This document shows, one piece after another, positions 1 to 7,642 of a stretch of DNA of 64,000 nt. The first letter of the stretch is position 1. Every line of letters starts with the position of its first letter. The notes under the pieces were generated by a model. The model did no database searches. It was given only the letters and a program-made list of their open reading frames with translations, and was not told where the DNA came from. Source of the DNA: Mesonia hippocampi. GTDB lineage: Bacteria > Bacteroidota > Bacteroidia > Flavobacteriales > Flavobacteriaceae. Position numbers and translations under genes: made by a program. Location of the stretch: the NCBI RefSeq assembly GCF_014197445.1, contig NZ_JACIFO010000002.1:186001-250000 (forward strand), given 5' to 3'.

Positions 1-1
1 G

Positions 2-805
2 ACGCCAAGAACCATGCTTAAATACGCCATTACCCCAAACACAACCGCCAGAGCAAATATAGGTTGGTCTTGGCGAACTTTTAACCTGTTTAGCGAAAAT
101 ATAGGCTTACTGGCTAGTGCAAAAGATATTATCATTGCAGAAAATTTAAACCCAGAGGAAGGCTTAAATTACGGGCTAAACCTTACACATAACTTTGAGG
201 GAAACAATATTTCAGGCTTTATAAGTTTAGATTATTACCAAACACGTTTCCGTAATCAAATCTGGATAGATTATGATACAGACCCAAATCTAGTTTTTGT
301 ACAAAACTTTGATGGTAAAAACAAGAGCGAAGTATTCCAAGTAGAATCGCTTACCAACATCGGTGAGAACCTCGAAATAAAATTAGGATACACCAACATG
401 AATGTTTTTAGAAACATCGACCACAAAAAACAATCGGTGGTTTTTATCCCTGATTATAAAATTGCAGGGTCTGTAAATTATACTTTCTTAAAGAATTTTA
501 AAGCAGATATAAACGCACACTTTTTTGGGCGCAAACGTTTGCCAGACACCCAGCAAAACCCCATAGCCTATCAACGCCCTAATTATTCTAAACAATTTGG
601 CATCTTTAACGGCCAGTTAAGTTATGATAAAAACCAATGGAATATTTATGCTGGATGTGAAAATATATTTAACTATACACAAAAAGACCCGATTATTGCC
701 AATAACGACCCTTTTGGCCCTTATTTTGACACTTCTGTAATTTGGGCTCCTATACGCGGCAGGGAGTTTTTTATAGGCGTTAAATACCGTTTAAAACATA
801 AATAA
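2..805 (+). CDS. TonB-dependent receptor, C-terminal part (cut by window start)
   Basis: The reading frame is open back to the first bases of the window, so the Met codon at 14 is internal and the gene starts upstream. The visible ~267 residues are alternating amphipathic beta strands rich in aromatic residues. The ending, with IYAGCENIFNYTQKDP and then IRGREFFIGVKYRL, is typical of the last strands of a Bacteroidota TonB-dependent receptor barrel. Such receptors import siderophores, metals, cobalamin or glycans across the outer membrane using TonB energy. The plug domain is not in the window, so the substrate cannot be assigned. The nearest downstream genes are on the other strand. Confidence 0.85.
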   Translation, partial: TPRTMLKYAITPNTTARANIGWSWRTFNLFSENIGLLASAKDIIIAENLNPEEGLNYGLNLTHNFEGNNISGFISLDYYQTRFRNQIWIDYDTDPNLVFVQNFDGKNKSEVFQVESLTNIGENLEIKLGYTNMNVFRNIDHKKQSVVFIPDYKIAGSVNYTFLKNFKADINAHFFGRKRLPDTQQNPIAYQRPNYSKQFGIFNGQLSYDKNQWNIYAGCENIFNYTQKDPIIANNDPFGPYFDTSVIWAPIRGREFFIGVKYRLKHK

Positions 806-864
806 ATTCCCTCAGAAAAAAGACAGGTAATTTCGATAAGTTAATAAGGGTGTAAATATTTAAG

Positions 865-902
865 AGGCAAACTCCGCCGCTATATAGTAGCGGAGTTTGC
901 CT
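865..902. terminator. 12-bp perfect inverted repeat after the TonB receptor
   Basis: AGGCAAACTCCG at 865-876 pairs perfectly with CGGAGTTTGCCT at 891-902 around a 14-nt loop. It lies 60 bp after the receptor stop and before the convergent gene at 976. It is stable enough to end transcription but has no T tract on either side, so it could instead be a dispersed repeat element. Confidence 0.45.
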
Positions 903-975
903 ACTTGATTATTAGCCCAAGGGAAAACTAGTTTAATAAAATTTGGTTTTTAACTCAGTTCTTTGTTGGGCAAAG

Positions 976-1386
976 TTATTTTTTGTATTCCAAAATTTTG
1001 CCATCCTTTTTGAATATAACAATAATCGATTTGTCATTGGCAGTTAAAATTTGGACTGGGCCACTACTTTGTGTATCGTAATAGATGCTCTTTTGAAAAA
1101 TTGTGCTACCTTTTTCAACATATCCACTGTCTTCAATTAACGCATAATAATTTGGGTTATAATCTTTGCCTGGCTCTAAAACGGTAAATAATTTCTTAAT
1201 TTGTGGGTCTGATGGATATTCAAATTCAATTTTGTAAGAGCCATATTTAGTATCTAAAACACGATTAGATGTTCCGTTTTGAGTTTCAACATTAGCCAGT
1301 ATAGTTAATTTTGAAAACTTATATGTTTGACTATATGTCGAGGCTGTAAAAAAAATAGATAATATAAATATTATTGTAGATTTCAT
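976..1386 (-). CDS. small exported protein of unknown function
   Basis: 136 residues. The first ~19 residues (Lys, then a hydrophobic run, ending TASTYSQ) form a Sec signal peptide, so the mature protein is probably periplasmic or secreted. The rest is predicted beta-rich (LTILANVET, YKIEFEYPSD, IIVIFKKDGKILEYKK) with no Cys in the mature part and no domain I recognise. It is the last of three small exported-protein genes on this strand (2128 to 976) with short gaps of 21 and 70 bp, perhaps co-transcribed. Function unknown. Confidence 0.6.
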   Translation of the reverse strand: MKSTIIFILSIFFTASTYSQTYKFSKLTILANVETQNGTSNRVLDTKYGSYKIEFEYPSDPQIKKLFTVLEPGKDYNPNYYALIEDSGYVEKGSTIFQKSIYYDTQSSGPVQILTANDKSIIVIFKKDGKILEYKK

Positions 1387-1407
1387 AGATTGATATTTAA
1401 AGGTTTT

Positions 1408-1773
1408 TTATTCAAAATCAGGTGCACAATCTAAATTCTTATTATAAGGTTGGATATATTTCCAAAACGCTTTACCAGCACTATCCAAATAGTTTAAAGA
1501 GTAATTTAGTTTAGTATTGGATGCAACTTGATATAAGTATTCACTACAATTATAAGAATATTCGCTTTTAAAACATACGATTGCAAAATAATATGTTTGA
1601 TAATCAATCATTACTTCATAGAAAGTTACTTTTGAGATGGCTTCGCTCGTGTAACTACTATATGTTGTTCCGTAGTTGTTTGCTTTAATAGATTCCATAA
1701 GCTCATCACAAGACTGAGAATTACCTTGGTATCCCATAAAACATAAAAAAATTAAAATGTAAATCCTTTTCAT
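1408..1773 (-). CDS. exported KTSC-domain-like protein
   Basis: 121 residues with a signal peptide (MKRIYILIFLCFMGYQGNSQ). The mature part resembles the KTSC domain: a Ser-x-Ile-x-x-Val-x-Phe-Tyr opening, two beta strands, then YLYQVAS and DSAGKAFWKYI, close to the family pattern of a Tyr-x-Tyr strand followed by Ser/Ala-x-Gly-x-x-Phe-x-x-x-Ile. KTSC domains are usually cytosolic, so an exported version is unusual. It lies 21 bp upstream of the 976-1386 gene on the same strand. The domain call rests on motif shape only. Confidence 0.55.
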   Translation of the reverse strand: MKRIYILIFLCFMGYQGNSQSCDELMESIKANNYGTTYSSYTSEAISKVTFYEVMIDYQTYYFAIVCFKSEYSYNCSEYLYQVASNTKLNYSLNYLDSAGKAFWKYIQPYNKNLDCAPDFE

Positions 1774-1843
1774 ATTATTGGTTTTAATTGCTTACAACAC
1801 CCTGTTGACCAGTGTTTAGCAAGACAAAATAAATAACTATATA

Positions 1844-2128
1844 TTATTTAGTTAAAGAATTAGAAAGATTTTTAGCTTTAGTGGCTTCCATAAAAACAGA
1901 ACCAACTTGTTTATAGACGTATCTTTCTCCACAAGCTTCAATAGAATATGTTGCTCCTCCCGACCTTTTTATACGATCTACTATTTTTATGTTTTCTTTA
2001 GAACAGTTTTGTTCGATTGAAACAGTTTTAATTAAGTTTTTTTCCGTTGAACCTGTCCAGGTTCTGCTAACAGAACCACAAGAAAATAAGGAAAAAGATA
2101 AAACAGACAGTAGAATAATTTTTTTCAT
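1844..2128 (-). CDS. small lipoprotein, unknown function
   Basis: 94 residues. The start has a lipoprotein signal with lipobox LFSC (Cys17), so it should be lipidated and membrane-anchored. The short mature part contains two further Cys residues (in NCSKEN and ACGERY) that could form a disulfide. ACGERYVYKQ resembles an element common in small Bacteroidota lipoproteins. It is the first gene of the three-gene leftward group. The region between it and the regulator at 2247 holds two palindromes. Confidence 0.6.
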   Translation of the reverse strand: MKKIILLSVLSFSLFSCGSVSRTWTGSTEKNLIKTVSIEQNCSKENIKIVDRIKRSGGATYSIEACGERYVYKQVGSVFMEATKAKNLSNSLTK

Positions 2129-2163
2129 AATTTTTAAATTAAAGTGTGATTAGATTAAAAAAC

Positions 2164-2177
2164 TGTGGAAATCCACA
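2164..2177. promoter_or_regulatory. short palindrome (TGTGGA-AA-TCCACA)
   Basis: A 6-bp perfect inverted repeat with a 2-bp spacer. It lies in the divergent region between the lipoprotein gene and the XRE regulator, 34 bp from the larger palindrome with the same geometry. It is a possible second operator site. Confidence 0.35.
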
Positions 2178-2210
2178 ATCTATAAAACAAAAGTACAAAA
2201 AATAATCAAA

Positions 2211-2228
2211 AGACACATTTATGTGTCT
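2211..2228. promoter_or_regulatory. perfect palindromic operator candidate upstream of the XRE regulator
   Basis: AGACACAT-TT-ATGTGTCT is an 8-bp perfect inverted repeat with a 2-bp spacer. It is extended by TAATC at 2203-2207 and GATTA at 2229-2233 after a short asymmetric gap. It lies 18 bp before the regulator's start. Small XRE regulators usually bind such dyads as dimers and autoregulate, so this is the likely operator for the adjacent gene. That role is inferred. Confidence 0.5.
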
Positions 2229-2246
2229 GATTAGTTTATTAGATAA

Positions 2247-2480
2247 GTGCAATTTTCACTTGTGTTAGAAGAAAAGGAAATAGAGCTACTTAAATCCGTT
2301 GGAAGTAAAATAAAACAACGGAGAAAAGAACTTGAGTTATCACAAGCTATTCTTTCATACGATGCTAACATCCCTAGAAATCAAGTAGGCAGAATTGAAA
2401 GAGGAGAAATAAACACTTCTATTTTAACTTTACAAAAAATATGCAATGCCTTGAAAATAGACATTAAGGACTTATTTTAA
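2247..2480 (+). CDS. small XRE-family helix-turn-helix regulator
   Basis: 77 residues, essentially a single HTH_XRE domain: IKQRRKELELSQ, then the recognition helix around IPRNQVGRIERGE, then LTLQKICNALKIDIKDLF. The start is GTG at 2247; a second in-frame GTG lies at 2262 and no ATG is available. The size and sequence resemble stand-alone regulators and restriction-modification controller proteins, but no restriction or methylase gene is nearby. It probably autoregulates through the palindrome at 2211-2228. Confidence 0.8.
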   Translation: MQFSLVLEEKEIELLKSVGSKIKQRRKELELSQAILSYDANIPRNQVGRIERGEINTSILTLQKICNALKIDIKDLF

Positions 2481-2568
2481 AAAATAAGCAGACATTTAAA
2501 GGATCAATCTCAAAAGTTGTGTGTAAATTGGATTTATAGTATGATCTTTGTTTTAAAAACAGACTTTA

Positions 2569-2658
2569 TTGGATCCATACATTGACTTACTAAGGGTTCT
2601 CTTACCTGAACTATTAATTACTCATTTCGATATTGCTAAGCACAAAATAAACAGATAG
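2569..2658 (+). pseudogene. short remnant resembling the N terminus of an ISAon1-type transposase
   Basis: A ~29-codon open stretch reads LDPYIDLLRVLLPELLITHF then DIAKHKINR and a stop. The pattern Leu-Leu-Pro-Glu-x-Leu-x-x-His-Phe-Asp is what I recall from N-terminal regions of ISAon1-family transposases in Bacteroidota. There is no further transposase sequence and no terminal repeats are visible, so this would be a decayed fragment. It is short, so chance similarity is possible. Confidence 0.4.
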
Positions 2659-2776
2659 ATTACATTCTCTATAGTTTTTACTTTACAAATCCTTTATTTG
2701 TTCATAGTGTTTATGAATCAGCTATATTCAACATTAAGCGAATGTTAAAGTAGCTCTAAATCCAAAAAATAGATTG

Positions 2777-2784
2777 TATTTTTG
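2777..2784 (+). promoter_or_regulatory. Bacteroidota -7 element (TATTTTTG) for the SCO1-like gene
   Basis: Matches the TAnnTTTG consensus 17 bp upstream of the ATG at 2802. No clear -33 TTTG is seen. Confidence 0.4.
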
Positions 2785-2801
2785 TAAGAAATATTACCGC
2801 T

Positions 2802-3488
2802 ATGCTCGATTTTTTCAAGAAGTATAAGTTTTTTTGGATTTTCTTTTTTGTCCTTACGGCAACCATCTGTTATATTATATTCACCTTGCTTATTCCCAAA
2901 CCTTCATTGCCTATTTACCAGCCCAATATGGTAAATGCAGAACTGGTAGATAGCACAGTACAATACATACGTAAATACCATAAAATAAGCGACTTTAAAC
3001 TTATCAACCAAAACGGAGATACCATTACTCAAGAAAACTATAAGGATAAAATTTACATTGCTGATTTTTTCTTTACCACTTGTCAAACAATTTGTCCTAT
3101 CATGACAGATCATATGGCAAAAATACAAGAGGAATTTAAAAACGATGATGAAATAATGCTCCTTTCGCATACCGTTACCCCTAGTATAGATACCGTTGCA
3201 CAACTTAAGCGTTATGCGGTAAAAAAAGGAGTTCTAGACCATAAATGGAATTTAGTTACAGGCGATAAAAAACAAATATACGACCTGGCAAGAAAAGCAT
3301 ACTTGGTAGCAAAAACACAAGGTGATGGCGGAAAATATGATATGGTACATACCGAAAATTTTGTACTGGTAGATAAACAAAAACGCATCAGGAAATTTTA
3401 CGATGGCACCGACCCCGAAGCCATTGAAGAACTTATCGAAGATGTTAAAATCCTTAAACAAATAGAAGCTCAAAAAGAAGTCCAATAA
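2802..3488 (+). CDS. SCO1/SenC family copper chaperone-like protein
   Basis: 228 residues with an N-terminal membrane anchor (about residues 10-31) and a periplasmic thioredoxin fold. The copper-binding residues of SCO proteins are all present: Cys94-x3-Cys98 in FFTTCQTICP and His183 in MVHTENFVLVD. Family members deliver copper to the CuA site of cytochrome c oxidase or act as thiol reductases. It has its own -7-like element and is followed by feoA after 64 bp. No oxidase genes are in view, so the partner is unknown. Confidence 0.9.
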   Translation: MLDFFKKYKFFWIFFFVLTATICYIIFTLLIPKPSLPIYQPNMVNAELVDSTVQYIRKYHKISDFKLINQNGDTITQENYKDKIYIADFFFTTCQTICPIMTDHMAKIQEEFKNDDEIMLLSHTVTPSIDTVAQLKRYAVKKGVLDHKWNLVTGDKKQIYDLARKAYLVAKTQGDGGKYDMVHTENFVLVDKQKRIRKFYDGTDPEAIEELIEDVKILKQIEAQKEVQ

Positions 3489-3516
3489 TCGGTTTTAAAA
3501 ACTCGATAAAATCACT

Positions 3517-3524
3517 TACTTTTG
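3517..3524 (+). promoter_or_regulatory. -7 element (TACTTTTG) for feoAB
   Basis: A TAnnTTTG match 28 bp before the TTG start of feoA. It suggests that feoAB can be transcribed separately from the SCO1-like gene. I see no copy of the TTTTTAG-N6-CTAAAAA palindrome here. Confidence 0.4.
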
Positions 3525-3552
3525 AGCTGTTTAAATCTAATCTAAATTAAGT

Positions 3553-3783
3553 TTGGAAACAACAGCTGCACAACTCAAAAAAGGACAAAAAGGCATTATA
3601 AAAACCTATCATGCTGAACATATTCCTTTAAAGCTTTTAGAAATGGGGTGCCTCCCAGGAAACGAGATTGAATTATTGCATATCGCACCATTAAAAGATC
3701 CGTTATACATAAACATTAACGGAAGCCACCTAGCTATACGTAAAGAAACTGCCAAACATATAGAAATAGAAGTCGTAAAATAA
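3553..3783 (+). CDS. feoA: ferrous iron transport protein A
   Basis: 76 residues, the usual FeoA size, a small cytosolic SH3-like beta barrel that regulates FeoB. The motifs LKKGQKGIIKTY, LLEMGCLPGNEIEL and GSHLAIRKETAKHIEI follow the family order (Leu-x-x-Met-Gly-x-x-Pro-Gly). The start is TTG at 3553; no ATG precedes the conserved N terminus. Its stop overlaps the feoB start by one base (TAATG), so the two are translationally coupled. Confidence 0.92.
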   Translation: METTAAQLKKGQKGIIKTYHAEHIPLKLLEMGCLPGNEIELLHIAPLKDPLYININGSHLAIRKETAKHIEIEVVK

Positions 3784-5879
3784 TGCAAGAAATAAATGTT
3801 GCCCTTGTCGGAAATCCCAATACTGGAAAAACCTCTGTTTTCAACCAATTAACGGGTTTAAACCAGCAAGTAGGAAATTACCCTGGAATTACTGTTGACA
3901 AAAAAACAGGAGGCTGCCAGCTTTCTAAAAACCAATCGGCAAAAATCATAGACCTTCCTGGTACTTATAGCCTTAATGCCTCATCTGAAGATGAACGCAT
4001 TGTAACCAAACTGCTATTAGACGAAAATCAGACCGATTTCCCAAACCTTGCTGTTGTAGTATGCGATGCCCTTAATTTAAAAAGAAACCTACTGCTTTTT
4101 ACACAGATAAAAAGTCTTGGTATCCCAACCATCCTAGCCATTAATATGGCAGACCAAATGGATAGAAAGGGAATAAACATAGATGTACCTGCCCTAGAAA
4201 ATGCTTTAGATACAAAAATAGCCCTAATAAGCGCAAGAAAAAAACAGGGTTTTAACGAGTTAAAGCAACTTATTGCAGACTATAAAAATTTACCGGTAAA
4301 TACTTCTTTCAACATCGATGACATTGCTCCCGAATATTTTAATACGTTAAAAAATGAGTTTCCTACGCAAGAAGCTTACAAACTATGGCTGGTAATTTCG
4401 CAGGATATAGTGTTTGGCAATATTACAAAACAACAAATTTCCGATAAAAATAAAAACCTACTTCTTGAAGCTTCTGCACTTAAAAAGCTTCAACACAAGG
4501 AAACCGTAAAGCGCTACCAATTTATAAAAGAAAAATTAGACAAGCATTATAATATAGACTTGAATAAAGCAACAGGCTTTAGGGCTAAATTAGACAATAT
4601 CCTAACCCATAAAGTTTGGGGTTATGTGATATTTTTCTTTATCATGCTATTAATTTTTCAGGCGATTTATGACTGGTCTAGCTACCCAATGGACTTTATA
4701 GATAGCTCTTTCGCCTCGTTAAGCACGTGGATAAGTGAGTTACTCCCTCCTGGAAAATTTACCGATTTACTTACCGAAGGAATTATCCCAGGAATAGGTG
4801 GTGTTGTAATTTTTATCCCACAAATTGCATTTCTGTTTTTCTTTATCTCTATTTTAGAAGAATCGGGGTATATGAGTCGTGTTGTATTTCTTACCGACAA
4901 TATCATGAAACGATTTGGGCTTAGCGGAAAAAGCGTAGTTCCATTAGTATCAGGAACAGCTTGCGCCATTCCCGCAGTAATGGCTACGCGAAACATCGAA
5001 GACTGGAAAGAACGCCTAATTACCATATTGGTTGTTCCGTTTACCACCTGCGCAGCAAGGTTACCTGTTTATCTTATTATAATTGCGCTAGTAATACCCG
5101 ACCAGCGTGTTTTAGGCATTTTCAACTTACAGGGGTTAACCCTAATGGCACTTTACGTACTTGGGTTCGGGATGGCTATCTTATCTGCTTGGCTTCTTAA
5201 CAAAATACTCAAAAGCAACGTTAAAAAGTACTTTATTATCGAGATGCCAGCCTATAAACTTCCGCTTGCAAGAAATGTTTTTTTTAATGTGGTAGAAAAA
5301 ACAAAAGCTTTTGTGTTTGGTGCGGGGAAAATTATTCTTGCCATTTCAATTATTTTATGGGTATTGGCAAGCTATGGCCCTACAAAAGAATTTTATGACG
5401 CAGAAACCTTTGTTACAGAAAATTATGCCGATAGCTTAAGCCCAGAAGAAATAGATACCAAGATAGCTTCTATTAAATTAGAGAATTCTTTCCTTGGCTT
5501 AGCAGGAAAAGGAATAGAACCTATTGTTGCTCCGCTAGGTTACGACTGGAAAATAGGCATTGCCATTGTAAGTTCTTTTGCCGCTAGAGAAGTTTTTGTA
5601 GGAACACTAGCTACCATATATAGTGTAAATAGCGAAGAAGAAGAAACTATAAAAAACCGTATGGCTGCAGAGGTAAACCCTATTCTTGGTGGACCATTAT
5701 TTAACTTTGCTAGCGGAATAAGTTTGCTATTATTCTATGCCTTTGCCATGCAATGTATGAGCACATTAGCTATTGTAAAACGAGAAACAAAAACATGGAA
5801 ATGGCCTATGTATCAGCTCATATCTATGTCGGCAATTGCTTATATTTTTGCCTTAGCCGCCTTTCAATTATTAAAATAA
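3783..5879 (+). CDS. feoB: ferrous iron transporter FeoB
   Basis: 698 residues. The N-terminal GTPase domain has G1 GNPNTGKTS (residues 10-18), G3 DLPG (57-60) and G4 NMAD (121-124). It is followed by a linker of about 150 residues and a membrane domain with the two Gate motifs (for example SGTACAIPAVMATR and VGTLATIY) and about ten helices. It imports Fe2+ across the inner membrane under GTPase control. It is in operon with feoA and with a tiny Cys-rich gene starting 7 bp after its stop. The length is normal and no key residue is missing. Confidence 0.96.
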   Translation: MQEINVALVGNPNTGKTSVFNQLTGLNQQVGNYPGITVDKKTGGCQLSKNQSAKIIDLPGTYSLNASSEDERIVTKLLLDENQTDFPNLAVVVCDALNLKRNLLLFTQIKSLGIPTILAINMADQMDRKGINIDVPALENALDTKIALISARKKQGFNELKQLIADYKNLPVNTSFNIDDIAPEYFNTLKNEFPTQEAYKLWLVISQDIVFGNITKQQISDKNKNLLLEASALKKLQHKETVKRYQFIKEKLDKHYNIDLNKATGFRAKLDNILTHKVWGYVIFFFIMLLIFQAIYDWSSYPMDFIDSSFASLSTWISELLPPGKFTDLLTEGIIPGIGGVVIFIPQIAFLFFFISILEESGYMSRVVFLTDNIMKRFGLSGKSVVPLVSGTACAIPAVMATRNIEDWKERLITILVVPFTTCAARLPVYLIIIALVIPDQRVLGIFNLQGLTLMALYVLGFGMAILSAWLLNKILKSNVKKYFIIEMPAYKLPLARNVFFNVVEKTKAFVFGAGKIILAISIILWVLASYGPTKEFYDAETFVTENYADSLSPEEIDTKIASIKLENSFLGLAGKGIEPIVAPLGYDWKIGIAIVSSFAAREVFVGTLATIYSVNSEEEETIKNRMAAEVNPILGGPLFNFASGISLLLFYAFAMQCMSTLAIVKRETKTWKWPMYQLISMSAIAYIFALAAFQLLK

Positions 5880-5886
5880 TCTAGGT

Positions 5887-6021
5887 ATGCTTCAAGAAAT
5901 TTTAGTTTTTATATGTTTTGGTTTAGCCGTTGGGTTTATGATAAAGAAATTCTTTTGGAGTGGTTCTAAAAAGAAAAAAGCCGCAAAAAATTGCGGCTCT
6001 AATAATTGCGGATGTGGGTAG
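5887..6021 (+). CDS. FeoB-associated Cys-rich membrane protein (44 aa)
   Basis: The frame encodes a 44-residue protein. A hydrophobic helix (residues 3-20, LVFICFGLAVGFMI) is followed by a Lys-rich stretch (KKKK) and a Cys-rich tail, NCGSNNCGCG. This matches the small FeoB-associated Cys-rich membrane proteins found after feoB in Bacteroidota and Firmicutes. The ATG is 7 bp after the feoB stop. The Lys-Lys-Ala-Ala-Lys-Asn-Cys-Gly codons form an inverted repeat that reads as an intrinsic terminator on the opposite strand. Confidence 0.85.
   Translation: MLQEILVFICFGLAVGFMIKKFFWSGSKKKKAAKNCGSNNCGCG
5971..5998 (-). terminator. intrinsic terminator of the ZIP operon, inside the convergent gene
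   Basis: Read on the minus strand, AGCCGCAA-TTTT-TTGCGGCT (5979-5998) is followed by a T-rich run (complement of 5971-5978). It would end the leftward mntR-ZIP transcript 28 bp after the ZIP stop. It lies entirely within the coding sequence of the FeoB-associated Cys-rich protein. Confidence 0.65.
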
Positions 6022-6025
6022 GCTC

Positions 6026-6850
6026 TTAGCCTAAACCTACATCTAATGTCATCATAACCATAAAGCCTCCTATAAAGCCTAAGGTAGCCAAATCGGTATA
6101 CGAAGCGCGTTGAGATTCTGGTATTACTTCCTCTACCACTACAAAAATCATAGCACCTGCAGCAAATGAAAGCGCATAAGGTAAAATAGGCTGGAACTCC
6201 ATAACTGCCCAAGCTCCTAATACCGCCGCAAAAGGCTCTACAATTGCCGAAAGTTGCCCGTAATTAAAACTTTTCCAACGGCTTAATCCTTGCCTTCTTA
6301 AAGGCACAGCCACCGCAAACCCTTCTGGGAAATTTTGCAGGCCAATTCCCAAAGCTAAAGCCACCGCACCACCAATAGAAGCTCCTTCAAAACCGGCTGC
6401 CGCACCACCAAAAAGTACACCTACCGCTAAGCCTTCTGGAATATTATGCAATGTAATGGCTAAGGTTAATAATACAGATTTATGCCAAGGGGTTTTTATT
6501 CCTTCGCGCTCATGGGTTTGAAAATTTACGTGTAAATGAGGTAAAATTTTATCTAAACCAAAAATAAAAAGGGCGCCTAAACCAAAACCTACCACTGCCG
6601 GAATTACTTTTTCAAAACCTTCTCCGTCGCTCATTTCTATTCCTGGCGCTAATAAACTCCAAAAACTTGCCGCAACCATTACCCCTCCAGTAAAACCTAA
6701 TAAGCTATCAAATACAGCCCTGTTAATTTTCTTAAAAAAGAATACCAACGAGGCACCTAAACCTGTAACACCCCATGTAAATAAAGTGGCATATAAGGCT
6801 GCTAAAACAGGGTCTATACTTCCTAAATGTTCTATTACATTTTGTATCAT
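6026..6850 (-). CDS. ZIP family divalent metal transporter
   Basis: 274 residues, about eight membrane helices. It carries the ZIP metal-site motifs His135-Asn136-x-Pro-Glu139-Gly in helix IV and Gln172-Asn173-x-Pro-Glu176-Gly in helix V, with a His-containing loop (HLHVNFQTHERE, about residues 105-116) before them. It is close to the bacterial ZupT-like branch that takes up Zn, Mn or Fe. Its start overlaps the stop of the DtxR/MntR-type regulator by one base, so the two are coupled. The regulator's Mn-type metal site hints at Mn2+ or Fe2+ as cargo. Confidence 0.88.
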   Translation of the reverse strand: MIQNVIEHLGSIDPVLAALYATLFTWGVTGLGASLVFFFKKINRAVFDSLLGFTGGVMVAASFWSLLAPGIEMSDGEGFEKVIPAVVGFGLGALFIFGLDKILPHLHVNFQTHEREGIKTPWHKSVLLTLAITLHNIPEGLAVGVLFGGAAAGFEGASIGGAVALALGIGLQNFPEGFAVAVPLRRQGLSRWKSFNYGQLSAIVEPFAAVLGAWAVMEFQPILPYALSFAAGAMIFVVVEEVIPESQRASYTDLATLGFIGGFMVMMTLDVGLG

Positions 6851-7506
6851 TATTTTACTATTTTAATGTATAAATTTGTTGAAACTAAGCTTGATAATGT
6901 TAATTCATCCTCTCCTACTTTTACCAACATAGAGTTATCAAAGCTTTCTTTCCCTAGTACTTTGATAGATTTTCCTAAAGAGATATGATGCTTATCAAGG
7001 TATTTTAAAAATGCAGACGAAGAATCTTTTACCCCTATACAAACCCCACCTTGCCCAACTTCTAGTTTGCTTAAAATGGTTTTTTCTATACGGTGTATTT
7101 TTCCGTTTTCATCAGGAATAGGGTCTCCATGAGGATCTGTTTTGGGATACCCTAAAAATTTATCCAACTCCTTTATCAGTTTTTCCGATTTTATATGCTC
7201 CAATTGTTCTGCCACTTCATGAACCTCATCCCACGAAAAATCTAGCTTATCTACCAAGAAGCTTTCCCAAAGTCTATGCTTTCTAATTACTTTTACAGCA
7301 TGCGCACTGCCTTCTTTGGTTAATTTAGCACCTTGATAAGGTTTATATGCTATTAAATCTTTTTCAGATAAGCGCTTTATCATATCGGTAGCCGAAGATG
7401 CTTTCGTATCCATTTCTTCTGCAATGGCATTGGTAGGAACTCCCTTTGTATATTTTTTCTCTAAGTGAAAAATTGCCTTTAAATAATTTTCTTCAGATAG
7501 CGTCAT
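6850..7506 (-). CDS. DtxR/MntR-family metal-dependent transcriptional regulator
   Basis: 218 residues in the three-part layout of the DtxR family: N-terminal winged helix (1-65), dimerisation/metal domain (66-125), C-terminal FeoA/SH3-like domain (~145-218). By alignment from memory, His77, Glu81 and His96 match DtxR site 1. Glu100, Glu103 and His104 match site 2, with Glu where DtxR has Cys102, as in manganese-sensing MntR. It is expected to repress metal uptake genes when metal is plentiful. It is first gene of the operon with the ZIP transporter. A palindromic site lies 49-68 bp upstream. Confidence 0.88.
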   Translation of the reverse strand: MTLSEENYLKAIFHLEKKYTKGVPTNAIAEEMDTKASSATDMIKRLSEKDLIAYKPYQGAKLTKEGSAHAVKVIRKHRLWESFLVDKLDFSWDEVHEVAEQLEHIKSEKLIKELDKFLGYPKTDPHGDPIPDENGKIHRIEKTILSKLEVGQGGVCIGVKDSSSAFLKYLDKHHISLGKSIKVLGKESFDNSMLVKVGEDELTLSSLVSTNLYIKIVK

Positions 7507-7520
7507 TCTATTTTTTTATG

Positions 7521-7528
7521 CAAAAATA
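7521..7528 (-). promoter_or_regulatory. -7 element (TATTTTTG on the minus strand) for the regulator-ZIP operon
   Basis: A TAnnTTTG match 15 bp upstream of the regulator start. The operator at 7555-7574 would centre near -50 relative to the implied start site. Confidence 0.4.
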
Positions 7529-7554
7529 CATTTTTTTACAACAATAAAACTTAT

Positions 7555-7574
7555 TTTTTAGATTAGACTAAAAA
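7555..7574. promoter_or_regulatory. DtxR/MntR-type operator candidate 1 (TTTTTAG-N6-CTAAAAA)
   Basis: Perfect 7-bp arms around a 6-bp spacer, upstream of the metal regulator gene. The same arms and spacing recur at 8069-8088 before a TonB receptor. The core TTAG...CTAA resembles known DtxR/IdeR-type boxes. Binding by the adjacent regulator is inferred. Confidence 0.6.
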
Positions 7575-7642
7575 TAAATTTCAAAATGATTTTCATAAGC
7601 GATTACAATCAATATACTTTTAGAACTTTAAAGAATTAATTA

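Larger units (their letters stand above)
2481..2801. other. 321-bp gene-free stretch between XRE regulator and SCO1 gene
   Basis: Apart from the possible transposase remnant (2569-2658) and the -7-like element at 2777-2784, this is AT-rich sequence with stops in all frames. I see no RNA gene or repeat in it. Confidence 0.6.

Noticed and set aside
2247-2480. XRE regulator considered as a restriction-modification controller protein
   Set aside because: No methyltransferase or endonuclease gene is in the neighbourhood; generic XRE regulators have the same size.
4682-5047. Open frame opposite feoB on the minus strand
   Set aside because: It is a shadow of feoB, has no recognisable motif, and its composition follows the real gene's codon pattern.
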